This document shows positions 31,183 to 39,592 of a stretch of 64,000 nt of DNA, piece by piece. Numbering within the stretch: the stretch's first letter is position 1; each line of letters starts with the position of its first letter. Under the pieces are notes generated by a model that saw nothing but the letters and a program-made list of their open reading frames with translations, was not told the origin of the DNA and did no database searches. Source of the DNA: JAAOZP01 sp038848185 (lineage in GTDB: Archaea > Thermoproteota > EX4484-205 > JAAOZP01). The stretch is from positions 1-64,000 of the forward strand of contig JAWCNV010000012.1 in NCBI GenBank assembly GCA_038848185.1. Direction: 5' to 3'. Position numbers and translations under genes: made by a program.

Positions 31183-31490
31183 GACAGGGAGGAAGTTGAA
31201 GGACGGGTGTCGGGCCCGATACGGGTCTGAGGAAACTCCCTTCTTGATGTGGGTGCTGCAACGCCGTGAGGCGTGGGGGGAGACCCTTAGGCTGAGACAG
31301 AAACGAAGTCCGCCCGGGGAGGTGGGGATGAAGAATTCTGACGACCCCCGGAACGGACATGAAACGTGCTCAGCCTGCAGCAAGCAAGGCCGAAAAGATC
31401 AGATGAGTCACCCACATGATGATCAGGTGGGCCGCATAGTTGAATCCCGTCTACAACAGAAAAGGGGTTACTCTCAACATCCTCCCTGTC
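31183..31490 (+). ncRNA. rnpB: RNase P RNA
   Basis: Removes tRNA 5' leaders. P1 is formed by 31183-31199 and 31474-31490 (16 of 17 pairs). CR-I is TGAGGAAACTCCCTT (about 31231-31245) and CR-V is CAACAGAAAAGGGGTTACTC (about 31454-31473); they pair as P4, AAC-U-CCCTT with AAGGGGTT, leaving the universally conserved bulged U. About 308 nt, archaeal type A size, with several S-domain hairpins between. A TATA box (TTTTTAAAAAG, about 31151-31161) lies 25 bases upstream. It abuts the tsr3 coding region. Confidence 0.95.
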
Positions 31491-31951
31491 TCTATGCGCT
31501 GCATCTTCATGAGGATGACCCTAGGAAGTGTACAGTCCTCGTTTTAAAGAAGCATGGCTTGATAAAGGTCTTCTCAAGAATATCTCAGGTTCCAAGGAAT
31601 TCGATAGTTTTAAACCCGGAGGCTCCTACAATACTTTCTCATGGAGATAGGCATATTGCTGTGAGACACGGGGTCACTGTTATAGACACGTCTTGGAAAT
31701 CTCCGGACAACAGTGTTTTTCATCTTCTCAAAGCCCGCTTTCAAAAGCGTCTCCCAACGCTTCTCGCGGCAAACCCTGTTAACTATGGTGTTCCAAATAT
31801 TCTTTCAAGCGTTGAAGCACTAGCTGCCGCCCTCTTCATACTTGGGTTTCCAGACCGTGCTGAGAAGATCCTGTCACTTTTTAAATGGGGAGGCTCCTTC
31901 TTAGAGTTGAATCGGGACTTGCTTTCTACTTTAGCTCATCAAGAGTCTTAA
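31427..31951 (+). CDS. tsr3: 16S rRNA aminocarboxypropyltransferase Tsr3
   Basis: Adds the acp group to a hypermodified pseudouridine of small-subunit rRNA, using SAM. Family motifs: LHLHEDDPRKCTVLVLKKHG, IVLNPEAPTILSHGDR, GVTVIDTSWKS and VNYGVPNILSSVEALAAALF. Homology starts at about 31490, directly at the 3' end of RNase P RNA, but there is no in-frame ATG, GTG or TTG there. GTG 31427, inside the RNase P RNA, is the nearest standard start and adds 24 non-conserved residues. Alternatives: CTG 31499, or the ATG at 31494 if one base is missing. The end overlaps convergent dnaG by 26 bases. Confidence 0.88.
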   Translation: MGRIVESRLQQKRGYSQHPPCLYALHLHEDDPRKCTVLVLKKHGLIKVFSRISQVPRNSIVLNPEAPTILSHGDRHIAVRHGVTVIDTSWKSPDNSVFHLLKARFQKRLPTLLAANPVNYGVPNILSSVEALAAALFILGFPDRAEKILSLFKWGGSFLELNRDLLSTLAHQES

Positions 31952-33109
31952 CAACAATGTTCGCAGGCATCTTCTCAACGGAACCTATTCTCTCACCCAC
32001 TATGATTTTAACATTCTTGCTTGAAGCTAAGTCCAAGAGTCTCTGGGAAACTATCCCGTCGAAAATTATCCCCTCTACATTATCAAGCTCGTTAAGCCTG
32101 TCGAATAACTGGTTTACAGGAACCTCGTCAATAACCTCGCCCTCAGAATCAATCAGTATGGCTGTAAACGTCTCCTTAACTCTTTCCCTAAGCTCCTTCA
32201 TCTTATTCAGCAACCTTTCCGGAGCAACTTGCTTTGACACTGCATATGCAGAAGCCAAATAGGTCTTCGCCTCAACTCTCCTACTGATGAGATCTAGGAT
32301 TTCAATAGGCTTCATCTCCTCCACTTCTCTTCCCTGCGGTGCCTTGCTCACGTAATCAATCTTAGCTCCCCTTCTAAGAAGCTCCTTGACGATCATGTCT
32401 CCAACCCTGTCTCCGTCAGCTAGAACCGTAACCTCCTTCTTCTTGCTCGTCAGGCTGACTACGTGTTGCGGAATGTTGACACCGTTCGTTGCAATCACAT
32501 TTTTAATACCTGCTTTGAGAAGAGCTGTTAAATCAGCCCTCCCTTCTACAATGAACAGGGTGTCGCTTGTCTCAGCCTCAGGCCCCCCCTCAACATCAGC
32601 CGCTAAGCTGACTATCTTCCCAACCTCGCTGACTTCACTAACTTGGTTCAACATCTGAATAACTTCACTTCTCTGTGAAGCTGACCATCTCTGCATAATG
32701 TCTCTAGCTCTTTCTAAAACCTTCTTCCTCCTCTCCTCTCTAACATCTTCAACTTCAACAAGTTTAAACCTAGCATCGTAAGGCCCGACTCTCTCTATGC
32801 TTTCCAATGTGGCTGCTAAAAGTGCTGCCGTAGGCTGGTCAAGATTATTAGGGATTGTTACAGCTCCAAGGGTTTTCTTATTCTCCACCCTAAGCTCCAC
32901 ATCTATTCTTCCAAGCTTGCCGCTTTTCTGGAGTTTCTTCAGGTCAAGGGTGTCTCCGAACAGACCCTCCGTCTGTCCGAATACTGCTCCTATTACATCA
33001 TGTTTCTGTGGGAATCCTCCCTGTTCGAGAAGACTCTTTCCACAACACCCTCGACTTCAAACTCCAGTTTCACCACGTATTTCGAAACTGGTAAAGACTG
33101 TTCAGACAC
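31926..33109 (-). CDS. dnaG: archaeal DnaG, interrupted by a 32-nt BHB intron
   Basis: TOPRIM-domain primase-like protein, also linked to the archaeal exosome. The uninterrupted frame (from 32900) lacks the conserved N-terminus. Upstream, KHDVIGAVFGQTEGLFGD and LKKLQKSGKLGRIDVE continue in frame to 33005, while the first exon from GTG 33109 encodes KYVVKLEFEVEGVVE in another frame. Removing 33006-33037 joins EGVVE to KHDVIGAVFGQTEG, the exact family motif, giving 383 residues. TOPRIM motifs LFIVEGRADL and LADGDRVGD are intact. Start supported by AGGTGA eight bases upstream and a TATA box GTATAAAGG further up. Without splicing, translation stops after about 40 codons. Confidence 0.9.
33006..33037 (-). 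other. candidate BHB intron in dnaG mRNA (32 nt)
   Basis: On the minus strand: outer helix UGUU/AACA, central helix GUGG/CCAC of exactly 4 bp, three-base bulges AAA (5') and AGA (3') on opposite strands, and inner helix GAGUC/GAUUC closing a 15-nt loop. Cutting after the second base of each bulge removes exactly these 32 bases, phase 0 after codon 24, and restores the reading frame and the conserved protein sequence. Confidence 0.88.
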
Positions 33110-33249
33110 CTGTTTTCACCTACCTTTATACCGATTTCCGCCAATAAGCATGCTTCTCATTAAGCTCATTAAGCATCACTGTATTTTTAAGCAGAAAGAA
33201 GTAAATATAAACTTTTTATCCTGATCCATGAGGATAAAATCAGGTACTG

Positions 33250-33687
33250 TTGCCTAGGCTTAGCAAAACATTGAGAACCAGGGTTAACATGCGTCAACCC
33301 ACTAGAGCAGAATCCGTGGGCAGAGTCATAGAGGAGTTGAGCACGCTGGACGCTGGAAGCCAGCTTATCATAGTTGAGGGCTCTAAAGATAAGGCTGCAC
33401 TGCTCAAACTCGGGGTTAAAACTAGGGTAATGACCCTTAGAAGCTTCCTAAGGCTAGCCAGCACTGATTGGCTTGAGAGAAGCGAGGTTTCTGAAGTAAT
33501 AGTTTTAACAGATTTCGACAGGAGGGGCAGGTTCCACAGCAGGACTGTAAAAAGAATCTGCTCTGGAAGGGTTAAGGTTAACACCGAGTATAAGGGGAGG
33601 CTTAAGCAGGCTTTAGGCAGCTGGGCTAAGGATGTGGAGGGCATACCCCGCTTCCTTAGAAACTGCTCTGGGCGAGAAACTGTTTAG
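33250..33687 (+). CDS. small TOPRIM-domain protein (UPF0292-like)
   Basis: Single TOPRIM domain: QLIIVEGSKDKAALLKLG (catalytic Glu motif) and EVIVLTDFDRRGRFHSRTV (DxD-like motif). 145 residues; start TTG 33250 or ATG 33289. TATA-like AAATATAAAC at about 33205. Divergent from dnaG. Such free-standing archaeal TOPRIM proteins resemble RNase M5/primase-type nucleotidyl enzymes; the exact reaction is unknown. Confidence 0.8.
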   Translation: MPRLSKTLRTRVNMRQPTRAESVGRVIEELSTLDAGSQLIIVEGSKDKAALLKLGVKTRVMTLRSFLRLASTDWLERSEVSEVIVLTDFDRRGRFHSRTVKRICSGRVKVNTEYKGRLKQALGSWAKDVEGIPRFLRNCSGRETV

Positions 33688-33868
33688 GCTCGGCCTGACC
33701 TCCTTTTTCACAGCATGCTACTGCATGCTCAAAGGCTTCTTGACACCGAGCTCAATGTTTAGCCGTCCTGGGTCCTCCTCCCTCATGGCAGAGCTTAAGC
33801 CTACGCTCGGTTAGATCCGCTTTCGGACGGCCCAGAATCCTTTTTCACACAGACGTTTTTAAGCTTTC
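33688..33868. other. intergenic region with a hairpin
   Basis: Contains AGCATGC-tact-GCATGCT at about 33713-33730, a 7-bp hairpin between two convergent genes, possibly a transcript end structure. No gene seen. Confidence 0.4.
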
Positions 33869-34324
33869 TCAGCGCTTTAAAAAGCCTTCTTCATCAACCT
33901 CGCCGGTTCTAACCCTAGTGCTGGATAGGGGCTTAGAATCCTCAGCCTCTAGAAGCGGCACTACCAGTATCTCGAGAGAAGCCAGTTCTCTCTCCATTCT
34001 AAGCCTGTTGATAAGTAGACCACGCTTCAAATTATCCGAGGTAACTAGGAGAGTTCCTTTCCCAAGGCTTGCTGAAGGACCTGCAAAATCATCCAGCTTA
34101 AAGACTTTAAATTTAACGTGTTTCTTCCTGAGAAAGTCTGAAACTTTTTCAACTCTCTTGAAGAAAGGTTCAGCCTCATGGGATTTACTGGCTGCAAACT
34201 TGTCTGACGTAACACCTAAAACTATTCTCCTACCTAGATGTGCTGCAAACTCTAGGAGAAGTCTATGTCCTCTGTGAAACCTGTCGAAAGTCCCTCCGAT
34301 GACCACTGTCTCCCTCTTAGCCAC
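33869..34324 (-). CDS. phosphopantetheine adenylyltransferase (archaeal type)
   Basis: Coenzyme A biosynthesis step making dephospho-CoA. Nucleotidyltransferase motif VIGGTFDRFHRGHRLLLEFA with the HxGH signature as HRGH, and the C-terminal LSSTRVRTGEVD matching the ISSTxIR motif. 151 residues, archaeal COG1019 family length. Confidence 0.93.
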   Translation of the reverse strand: MAKRETVVIGGTFDRFHRGHRLLLEFAAHLGRRIVLGVTSDKFAASKSHEAEPFFKRVEKVSDFLRKKHVKFKVFKLDDFAGPSASLGKGTLLVTSDNLKRGLLINRLRMERELASLEILVVPLLEAEDSKPLSSTRVRTGEVDEEGFLKR

Positions 34325-34381
34325 CTTACTCTTTTCTTCGAAAAAGTAATTTAAAGCCTTATTGCCAAGTATGTTCTATTC

Positions 34382-35293
34382 TTGAACGAGGAGGAGAAGA
34401 GTAAATACTTAGCGGCCGGGAAGATCGCTGGGAGAGTAAAAAAAGAATCGCGCCGATGGGTTAAGCCGGATGAGACGCTGTTTGAATTAAGTGAAAGAAT
34501 AGAGGAACTTATCAGAGAGCTGGGCGGCCTACCGGCTTTTCCGTGCAATATAGGCGTAAATGAGATTGCAGCACATTTCACCCCGCCCCTAGGGTTCACG
34601 GGTAGAATTCCAACTGATGGGCTGGTTAAAATCGACTTTGGCGTCCATATCGACGGTTGCATAGTGGACACTGCCTTCACTATTCCTCTTTCATCGAGGG
34701 ATAGAGAGATCGTCGAGGTCGCTGAAAACAGTTTAGTCAAGGCTTCTGAAGTGTTGAAGCCAGGTGTTAAAATCAATCAGGTTGGTGGAGCCATTGAAGG
34801 CTTTGTTAAGTCTAAAGGTTATAAAGTGATAAGGAACCTGACAGGTCATCAGATAGACCGTTTTAATCTCCACACAGGGCTATCTATTCCAAATCTTAAA
34901 ACTTTCAGCACTGATAAGTTTAGGAAGGACATGGTTGTTGCAATCGAACCCTTCGTCACCCTTGCTGACGGTGCTGGCGAAGTTGGTGAAACCAACAATA
35001 TATACATTTATCGTTTTAAACATTTTCCCACAGATTATAAAGGAGAGTTCAATAATCTTGTGAGAAAAATACAAGGCTTGTTTAGGACACTGCCCTTCTG
35101 TGAAAGATGGGTTTTAAGCCAGTTGGGGGAAGTTGAGAAAAGTAGCCTTGAGAAAATACTTAAGGATGCTAGTAAACACTTAATTTTCTATCCGGTTCTA
35201 GTTGAAAGAAACAGGAGGAAAGTAGCACAGGCTGAAGACACTTTTCTAATACTTGAAGACTCCGTAATCAACCTTACTTCAGGAAAAGGCTAA
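34382..35293 (+). CDS. map: methionine aminopeptidase (type II, archaeal)
   Basis: Removes N-terminal Met. Metal ligands are visible: VKIDFGVHIDGCIVDTAFT (two Asp), NLTGHQIDRFNLHTG (His), VVAIEPFVTLADGAGE (Glu), and the C-terminal QAEDTFLILED (Glu). 303 residues. TTG 34382 start, or further downstream; overlaps the convergent next gene by 4 bases. Confidence 0.95.
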   Translation: MNEEEKSKYLAAGKIAGRVKKESRRWVKPDETLFELSERIEELIRELGGLPAFPCNIGVNEIAAHFTPPLGFTGRIPTDGLVKIDFGVHIDGCIVDTAFTIPLSSRDREIVEVAENSLVKASEVLKPGVKINQVGGAIEGFVKSKGYKVIRNLTGHQIDRFNLHTGLSIPNLKTFSTDKFRKDMVVAIEPFVTLADGAGEVGETNNIYIYRFKHFPTDYKGEFNNLVRKIQGLFRTLPFCERWVLSQLGEVEKSSLEKILKDASKHLIFYPVLVERNRRKVAQAEDTFLILEDSVINLTSGKG

Positions 35294-35724
35294 TAGCGTT
35301 CCCGCTCCTCTTGTCGCCCCTTGTCAAGATATATTGCTGTTATAAGCATTCTGCTCCCAGATTCCGGAGCGTTCTCAATGTTTTTAGGACATCTAGGGCA
35401 CTCATCACCATATCCGTATACGAAGTCTCCGTCGCGAAATGGTCTTACTGCTTTATAATTACATTTCGAACATTCTTCAACAGTCAAAACAGTTAACTTC
35501 TTCTCTTTCAACATTCTTTGGACACTAATCTGATATCTCCGTATCATGTAAAAAGTTGAAATCAATCCCACTACACCAGTCATTATGAATAGAGTGTTAA
35601 TCATACCATCATTTTTATCGACCCCAGTTATTCCTTGAAAAAGCAGTATGAGCGAGAAGAGAATTAGAATTCCAAGTAGGAAAAAGTAAAAAGGTACTAG
35701 GATGGTTGTAGAGCTTTTCTCCAT
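35290..35724 (-). CDS. membrane protein with zinc-ribbon tail
   Basis: 144 residues: two N-terminal membrane segments (VPFYFFLLGILILFSLILLF and TLFIMTGVVGLISTFYMI), then a cytoplasmic CSKCNYKAVRPF ... GDECPRCPKN zinc ribbon. Separated by 13 bases from the DUF1512 gene upstream on the same strand, so probably one operon; function unknown. Confidence 0.75.
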   Translation of the reverse strand: MEKSSTTILVPFYFFLLGILILFSLILLFQGITGVDKNDGMINTLFIMTGVVGLISTFYMIRRYQISVQRMLKEKKLTVLTVEECSKCNYKAVRPFRDGDFVYGYGDECPRCPKNIENAPESGSRMLITAIYLDKGRQEERERY

Positions 35725-35737
35725 GATTCACCCCCTC

Positions 35738-36841
35738 CTATTGTGCAATACCCACTGTATTCCCTACTCCAACCACCATCACAGCATCCCCTTCAGAGGA
35801 TTTCTCCACGATTCTTTTCAAAAGCAACTGATATGCCTCCTCAACCCCGTTAAGCACGTCTTTGGTCATAGGTGTAATCGCCTCTTTCAAAGACATCTTT
35901 ATGATCATTCCATAGAGAGGTATAGATTTCTTAGTTGCAACCTCCTCAATCTTATATTTTTCAGTGCCTATTCCACCGATAATCGCTCCAACACCTTCAG
36001 CAACACTTCCCGTTTTCTCACCTTCAAGCTTAAGCCCCGCATCAACCATGAAAATCGTCTTAAAGCTTTCTTTCTCACTCAACTTCATAAGCGCATCTCC
36101 AGGTGTTCCAACAGCACCCCCCGGCCCCTTAGCCTTCATCATATACACTTTCCTTCCATTAATGTTCTTGACAGTATACACATTATCCTTCTCAATTTCC
36201 ATTATTTCACCGCCTCTCATCAAACGTGCAGCAACCAGTGACCCCGCACCGTCGCCAACTGGTTGGCCAGTGGAAAACGCTTGGAGAGCTCCAAGATATG
36301 CTTCTGCCTCCATCATGACTTGAGGCAGGATCGCCTGCAACTGTATAATCAATATGTAGCTTGAAGTCTTCTTACTGAGAATATAGTAGTGTCTCACAAC
36401 CTTGTAGTAATAGTTTAAAGCATAGGATGCTTCGAAAAGGTTCATTATGTTTAAAACTTGACCATCATCCAACTCCGGGATTATCTGTTTTATCTCGTCT
36501 CTAACCCTGTTCTCCGCAGTCTTAACAATATGGTCAAGCTTCCAAACCACTCCCGCAGGATCCATGTCTACAGGCGGAACCGTTATAAACTCCAAGTAAT
36601 TATCCATGAAACGGTTTATCTCCTCCTTATTATACTTCTTCAGCTTCTCCTTAGTGAATTTCACAGACTCGTCCCTCATCATGCGTAACCTTTCGAGAGC
36701 ATACTCAATATCCCTGAGGCGGATCGTAGTCTGTATTTTCTCACCCCAAAAAACAAGCACTATGAACATTATCATGTAAACTATGTTAATTATGTAGCCG
36801 ATGCCAGTATTGTCCTGCCCTAGGAATAAGGGTATTGACAT
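35738..36841 (-). CDS. DUF1512 family membrane protein
   Basis: 367 residues with one N-terminal membrane segment (YIINIVYMIMFIVLVFWG) and a large cytoplasmic part containing GPGGAVGTPGDAL and GAIIGGIGTEKYKIEE; matches the archaeal DUF1512 family as I know it. The sequence ends with a Gly/Val-rich VMVVGVGNTVGI. Function unknown; same strand as the zinc-ribbon membrane protein. Confidence 0.8.
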   Translation of the reverse strand: MSIPLFLGQDNTGIGYIINIVYMIMFIVLVFWGEKIQTTIRLRDIEYALERLRMMRDESVKFTKEKLKKYNKEEINRFMDNYLEFITVPPVDMDPAGVVWKLDHIVKTAENRVRDEIKQIIPELDDGQVLNIMNLFEASYALNYYYKVVRHYYILSKKTSSYILIIQLQAILPQVMMEAEAYLGALQAFSTGQPVGDGAGSLVAARLMRGGEIMEIEKDNVYTVKNINGRKVYMMKAKGPGGAVGTPGDALMKLSEKESFKTIFMVDAGLKLEGEKTGSVAEGVGAIIGGIGTEKYKIEEVATKKSIPLYGMIIKMSLKEAITPMTKDVLNGVEEAYQLLLKRIVEKSSEGDAVMVVGVGNTVGIAQ

Positions 36842-36938
36842 ATTTTTACGTAAGCCGCTATCCTAAGGAGAATATTTAAGCCTTTCAGAAAAAAAACTTT
36901 TACACCTAATTAACATGTTTACATAGGGCTTCAAGGGA

Positions 36939-37079
36939 GGGTTACCAGCTTTCAAACCTCGCGTGGCCGAAGACCACACTACTGTTTGAAACGGAGCTGT
37001 GTTTAACTTCCGTGTTCGGAACGGTTCCGCGGGCTTATCCCTGTACGGGTTTTTCCACAGCTCCTATGACCGGTAACCC
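36939..37079 (-). rRNA. 5S ribosomal RNA with an 18-nt insertion in loop C
   Basis: Helix I GGGTTACC/GGTAACCC; helix II GGAGCTGTG/CACAGCTCC; the diagnostic TTCCGAACACGGAAGTTAA. Length 141 instead of about 123. The excess is 37025-37042 in loop C; without it the strand reads ACCCGTAC then CCGTTCCGAACACGG, matching ordinary archaeal 5S. TATA-like AATATTTTAATAC about 25 bases upstream (about 37100-37112). Unlinked from 16S-23S. Confidence 0.93.
37025..37042 (-). other. candidate BHB-like intron or expansion in 5S rRNA (18 nt)
   Basis: AGGGATAAGCCCGCGGAA. Inner hairpin GGG/CCC, central helix CCGU/GCGG (4 bp with one U-G), 5' bulge ACA of three bases, 3' bulge AACC of four, outer helix AAC/GUU. 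Cutting AC^A and AA^CC yields a 123-nt 5S rRNA. The four-base bulge makes it a relaxed rather than perfect BHB; a retained expansion is the alternative. Confidence 0.65.
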
Positions 37080-37122
37080 AAGGGAAGATACTGGTTCCCG
37101 TATTAAAATATTTCTGATGTCT

Positions 37123-39042
37123 CTACGGGAAGCTTCTGGAGCAGGATCCGCAAGTGCAGTTTTCCTCAGCTACAGAATATATTTTTCCGCAGGACGCGCA
37201 CATTGTTGCCGGATTATGTATTACGATACCTGTCTTATCGTTTTTCTTAAGACTCTTAAGCTCTTCTAGGTTTCTAAGGAAAATAATGTTTGATTCTGGC
37301 GTCAGGTTCTTCAACCTTGATTCGAGCTTAAACCATTCTTCAAAAGGAATATTTCTAGGAACCACATTTATCCGCTCCTCCTCGTTGACTGTTTTTAATT
37401 CTCTTCTGAATCTTTGAATAGCTTCACTATGGCTTATCAAGCTTATGATATTTCTATGGTTTTTCCCAGCGTTCTTAGAAACAATTTCGTTCACTCTTTT
37501 AAAAATCTTCTCTGCCTCTGAAACATTATCCGAGGTCTCTTGCGAATTGCTAATCTTTTCAGCAGCATCATAAAGCCCTGTTAACTCTATTATTGTCGAG
37601 CCTCTTTCAATAATGAAATATGCATCGCCATTCACTGTATTGGATAACGGAGGAATCTTTCTATTGTCTATAATGCTTCGCAAGCTTTCTCTTTTAAGTT
37701 TAAATGCATCCATGATTCTACTGACTGTTTCATCCAAGGCTTCCAGAAAAACATCTATGTCTAAAGAAGCTTTTTCAAGCATGAGAGATAGGTTTAAACT
37801 TATTGATCCTAATACGCCTGATCTAACATAGTCCTCAATGTGTCCCTTAAGAATTGAGAAATGGTAGGTCGGAGTCGTATTTGGAGAGTCGGATAATATG
37901 AGTGCACCACCAGCACCCAGATATTTTGCCAGTTTATCGCCTGTTTCCTCCTCAAAAACTTTCTTGCCATATTCTATGAGTGAAAGAGAAATGTTTGATA
38001 AAACAATCTTAGCGGCCATTTTCTCGAGTTCTTTTAAAAGTTCAAGCATTAGAGGCTCATACTCAGTTGTTAAAACAATATTCCATTTCCCACAGCTTAT
38101 TGCAGTGCTCAGTAAAAGCTCCTTAAAAAGCTCGGGATCATCAGCATCTATAATAATACTATTCGCATCCAGTGACGAGTTGTTAAGTTCATCGACTAAT
38201 CTCCACGTAACCTGCTTAAACGATGATGGAGGCTCTGATACCGGTATGAAGGAATGGGGTTTCAAGAGACTGAGGCTTGTTAAAGAGCTAATCGCCTCCT
38301 CAGGCTTAAACATAAAGTTAGCCAGATGGTTTATATTAACTATTCCACTAAGATGCGCGTCACCTATCTCACGAGGCAATTTGATTAGGAATGCGTATTG
38401 CCTCATCACCTCCTCTCCAGCTTCACTTACCACATCATTTACACTGCGTTTAAGAGAAATGAGTTCACTCACATCATGCACCGGTATTCCTAGTCTTGTC
38501 AACCTATGCCTGTAGTTCTCCATCTTCTTCTCCAGAAGGATCGCATTAACATATTCTCTGATGAGGGGGGCCGTTAAATATTTCACTCCCATGGAATAGA
38601 GTCTTTCTTCTATTTCCAGAGCTATGGTTTCCGCCGTCTCCTGCTCCATTCCAGCCTCCTTTACCAAGCATTCCTCTATCCTTTTTCTTTCAAAAAGCTC
38701 AATGGAGGAATCTGTTCTTCTAACCAGCAGCACATTCTCCTTTCTCCTCAGAGATTCGAAAAGGCTCATAGCAAGATTCAAAACATCTTTCCCAAGCATT
38801 GTTATCGAATAGATCTTGTTCTCAGGCTTATACTCAACTAAACCATTCTCCATAAGCTTGCTTAGATGGTATGCGAATTTCCCAGCATCATTAAATCTGT
38901 CGAGCCTTACAGTCCTCATAAGCTCACTATACCTAAGTGGGTTCTTCTCCAGAATCTTCAGTATTTCAACGCGTATTGGAAATCCTAATGCTTTGAAGAT
39001 ATCGGTCAACGCTTTGAAACCCTTGTTCTCCACTTCCTCCAT
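37123..39042 (-). CDS. ArsR-type HTH + ATP-cone + NrdD-like protein (catalytically dead?)
   Basis: 639 residues. About 10-85: ArsR-like winged helix (FPIRVEILKILEKNPLRYSE). About 95-190: ATP-cone (RTDSSIELFERKRIEECLV ... LYSMGVKYLTAPLIREYVNA), the nucleotide sensor of ribonucleotide reductases and NrdR. The rest resembles anaerobic reductase NrdD in order and in the C-terminal zinc site (CASCGK ... CTCGSC), but the protein ends there without the glycyl-radical RxxGY motif. It could be a nucleotide-sensing transcription regulator derived from NrdD. Upstream of 5S on the same strand. Confidence 0.7.
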   Translation of the reverse strand: MEEVENKGFKALTDIFKALGFPIRVEILKILEKNPLRYSELMRTVRLDRFNDAGKFAYHLSKLMENGLVEYKPENKIYSITMLGKDVLNLAMSLFESLRRKENVLLVRRTDSSIELFERKRIEECLVKEAGMEQETAETIALEIEERLYSMGVKYLTAPLIREYVNAILLEKKMENYRHRLTRLGIPVHDVSELISLKRSVNDVVSEAGEEVMRQYAFLIKLPREIGDAHLSGIVNINHLANFMFKPEEAISSLTSLSLLKPHSFIPVSEPPSSFKQVTWRLVDELNNSSLDANSIIIDADDPELFKELLLSTAISCGKWNIVLTTEYEPLMLELLKELEKMAAKIVLSNISLSLIEYGKKVFEEETGDKLAKYLGAGGALILSDSPNTTPTYHFSILKGHIEDYVRSGVLGSISLNLSLMLEKASLDIDVFLEALDETVSRIMDAFKLKRESLRSIIDNRKIPPLSNTVNGDAYFIIERGSTIIELTGLYDAAEKISNSQETSDNVSEAEKIFKRVNEIVSKNAGKNHRNIISLISHSEAIQRFRRELKTVNEEERINVVPRNIPFEEWFKLESRLKNLTPESNIIFLRNLEELKSLKKNDKTGIVIHNPATMCASCGKIYSVAEENCTCGSCSRSFP

Positions 39043-39444
39043 TTTCTTGATAATGCTTTGTCTGAGTGAGTAAACTATTTTAACTTAATGCCTAAGGATA
39101 ATAGCCTTATTCTCCTATGAAACAGCATGCTTCTTACAAGCTTGAATGCAAACCTACCAACATTTCAATCTTGAGAAACATTTTTTAAACAGTGAGATTC
39201 CTAATCCACTCCCAAGTTTAACGCTTTAACTCGACACTTTACATGAAAGTGATTTTTAAGGGTAATCGCCACCATGCTTTAACAAGCCATCACTATGAAG
39301 AAAGCATATGAAGCTATGGGTGAACGAAAACATATGGTTTGCATAGTCAAATCCTTAACCCGTGTGTAAACATAATCATAAGTCCGGAACCATAATGCTT
39401 AAAACGAAACACTTTTAACACTATGTCGCAAAAACAACTTGAAA
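39043..39444. other. intergenic region before the tRNA cluster
   Basis: About 400 AT-rich bases with no ORF over 25 codons and no RNA I recognise. Contains the tRNA-Pro promoter (TTTTAACAC near 39413). Confidence 0.4.
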
Positions 39445-39533
39445 GGGGGTATGGGCTAAAGGCGAAACCGGCTAACTTGGTAGGCTCCATGGCTCGGGCC
39501 CATGTGATCCCGGTTCGAATCCGGGTACCCCCA
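39445..39533 (+). tRNA. tRNA-Pro(CGG) with a D-loop intron
   Basis: Acceptor GGGGGTA/TACCCCC, discriminator A; anticodon arm CATGG-CTCGGGC-CCATG (anticodon CGG, no 37/38 intron); T arm CCCGG-TTCGAAT-CCGGG. D stem GGCT/GGCT. The D loop holds 16 extra bases at 39460-39475 (AGGCGAAACCGGCTAA): the D-stem strand GGCU pairs with GGCU 39470-39473 as a 4-bp central helix (two G-U), bulges AAA and AAC of three bases each, inner helix GG/CC. Removal leaves the standard D loop AACTTGGTA. Confidence 0.9.
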
Positions 39534-39592
39534 TCAAACATTAAATGATAGACTTGAATCTTTTTAAAGAGGATCTAAAGTCTGATGTTGGA

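Noticed and set aside
31196..31426. N-terminal extension of the tsr3 frame through RNase P RNA
   Set aside because: The translation is not conserved-looking and the DNA is fully explained by RNase P RNA secondary structure.
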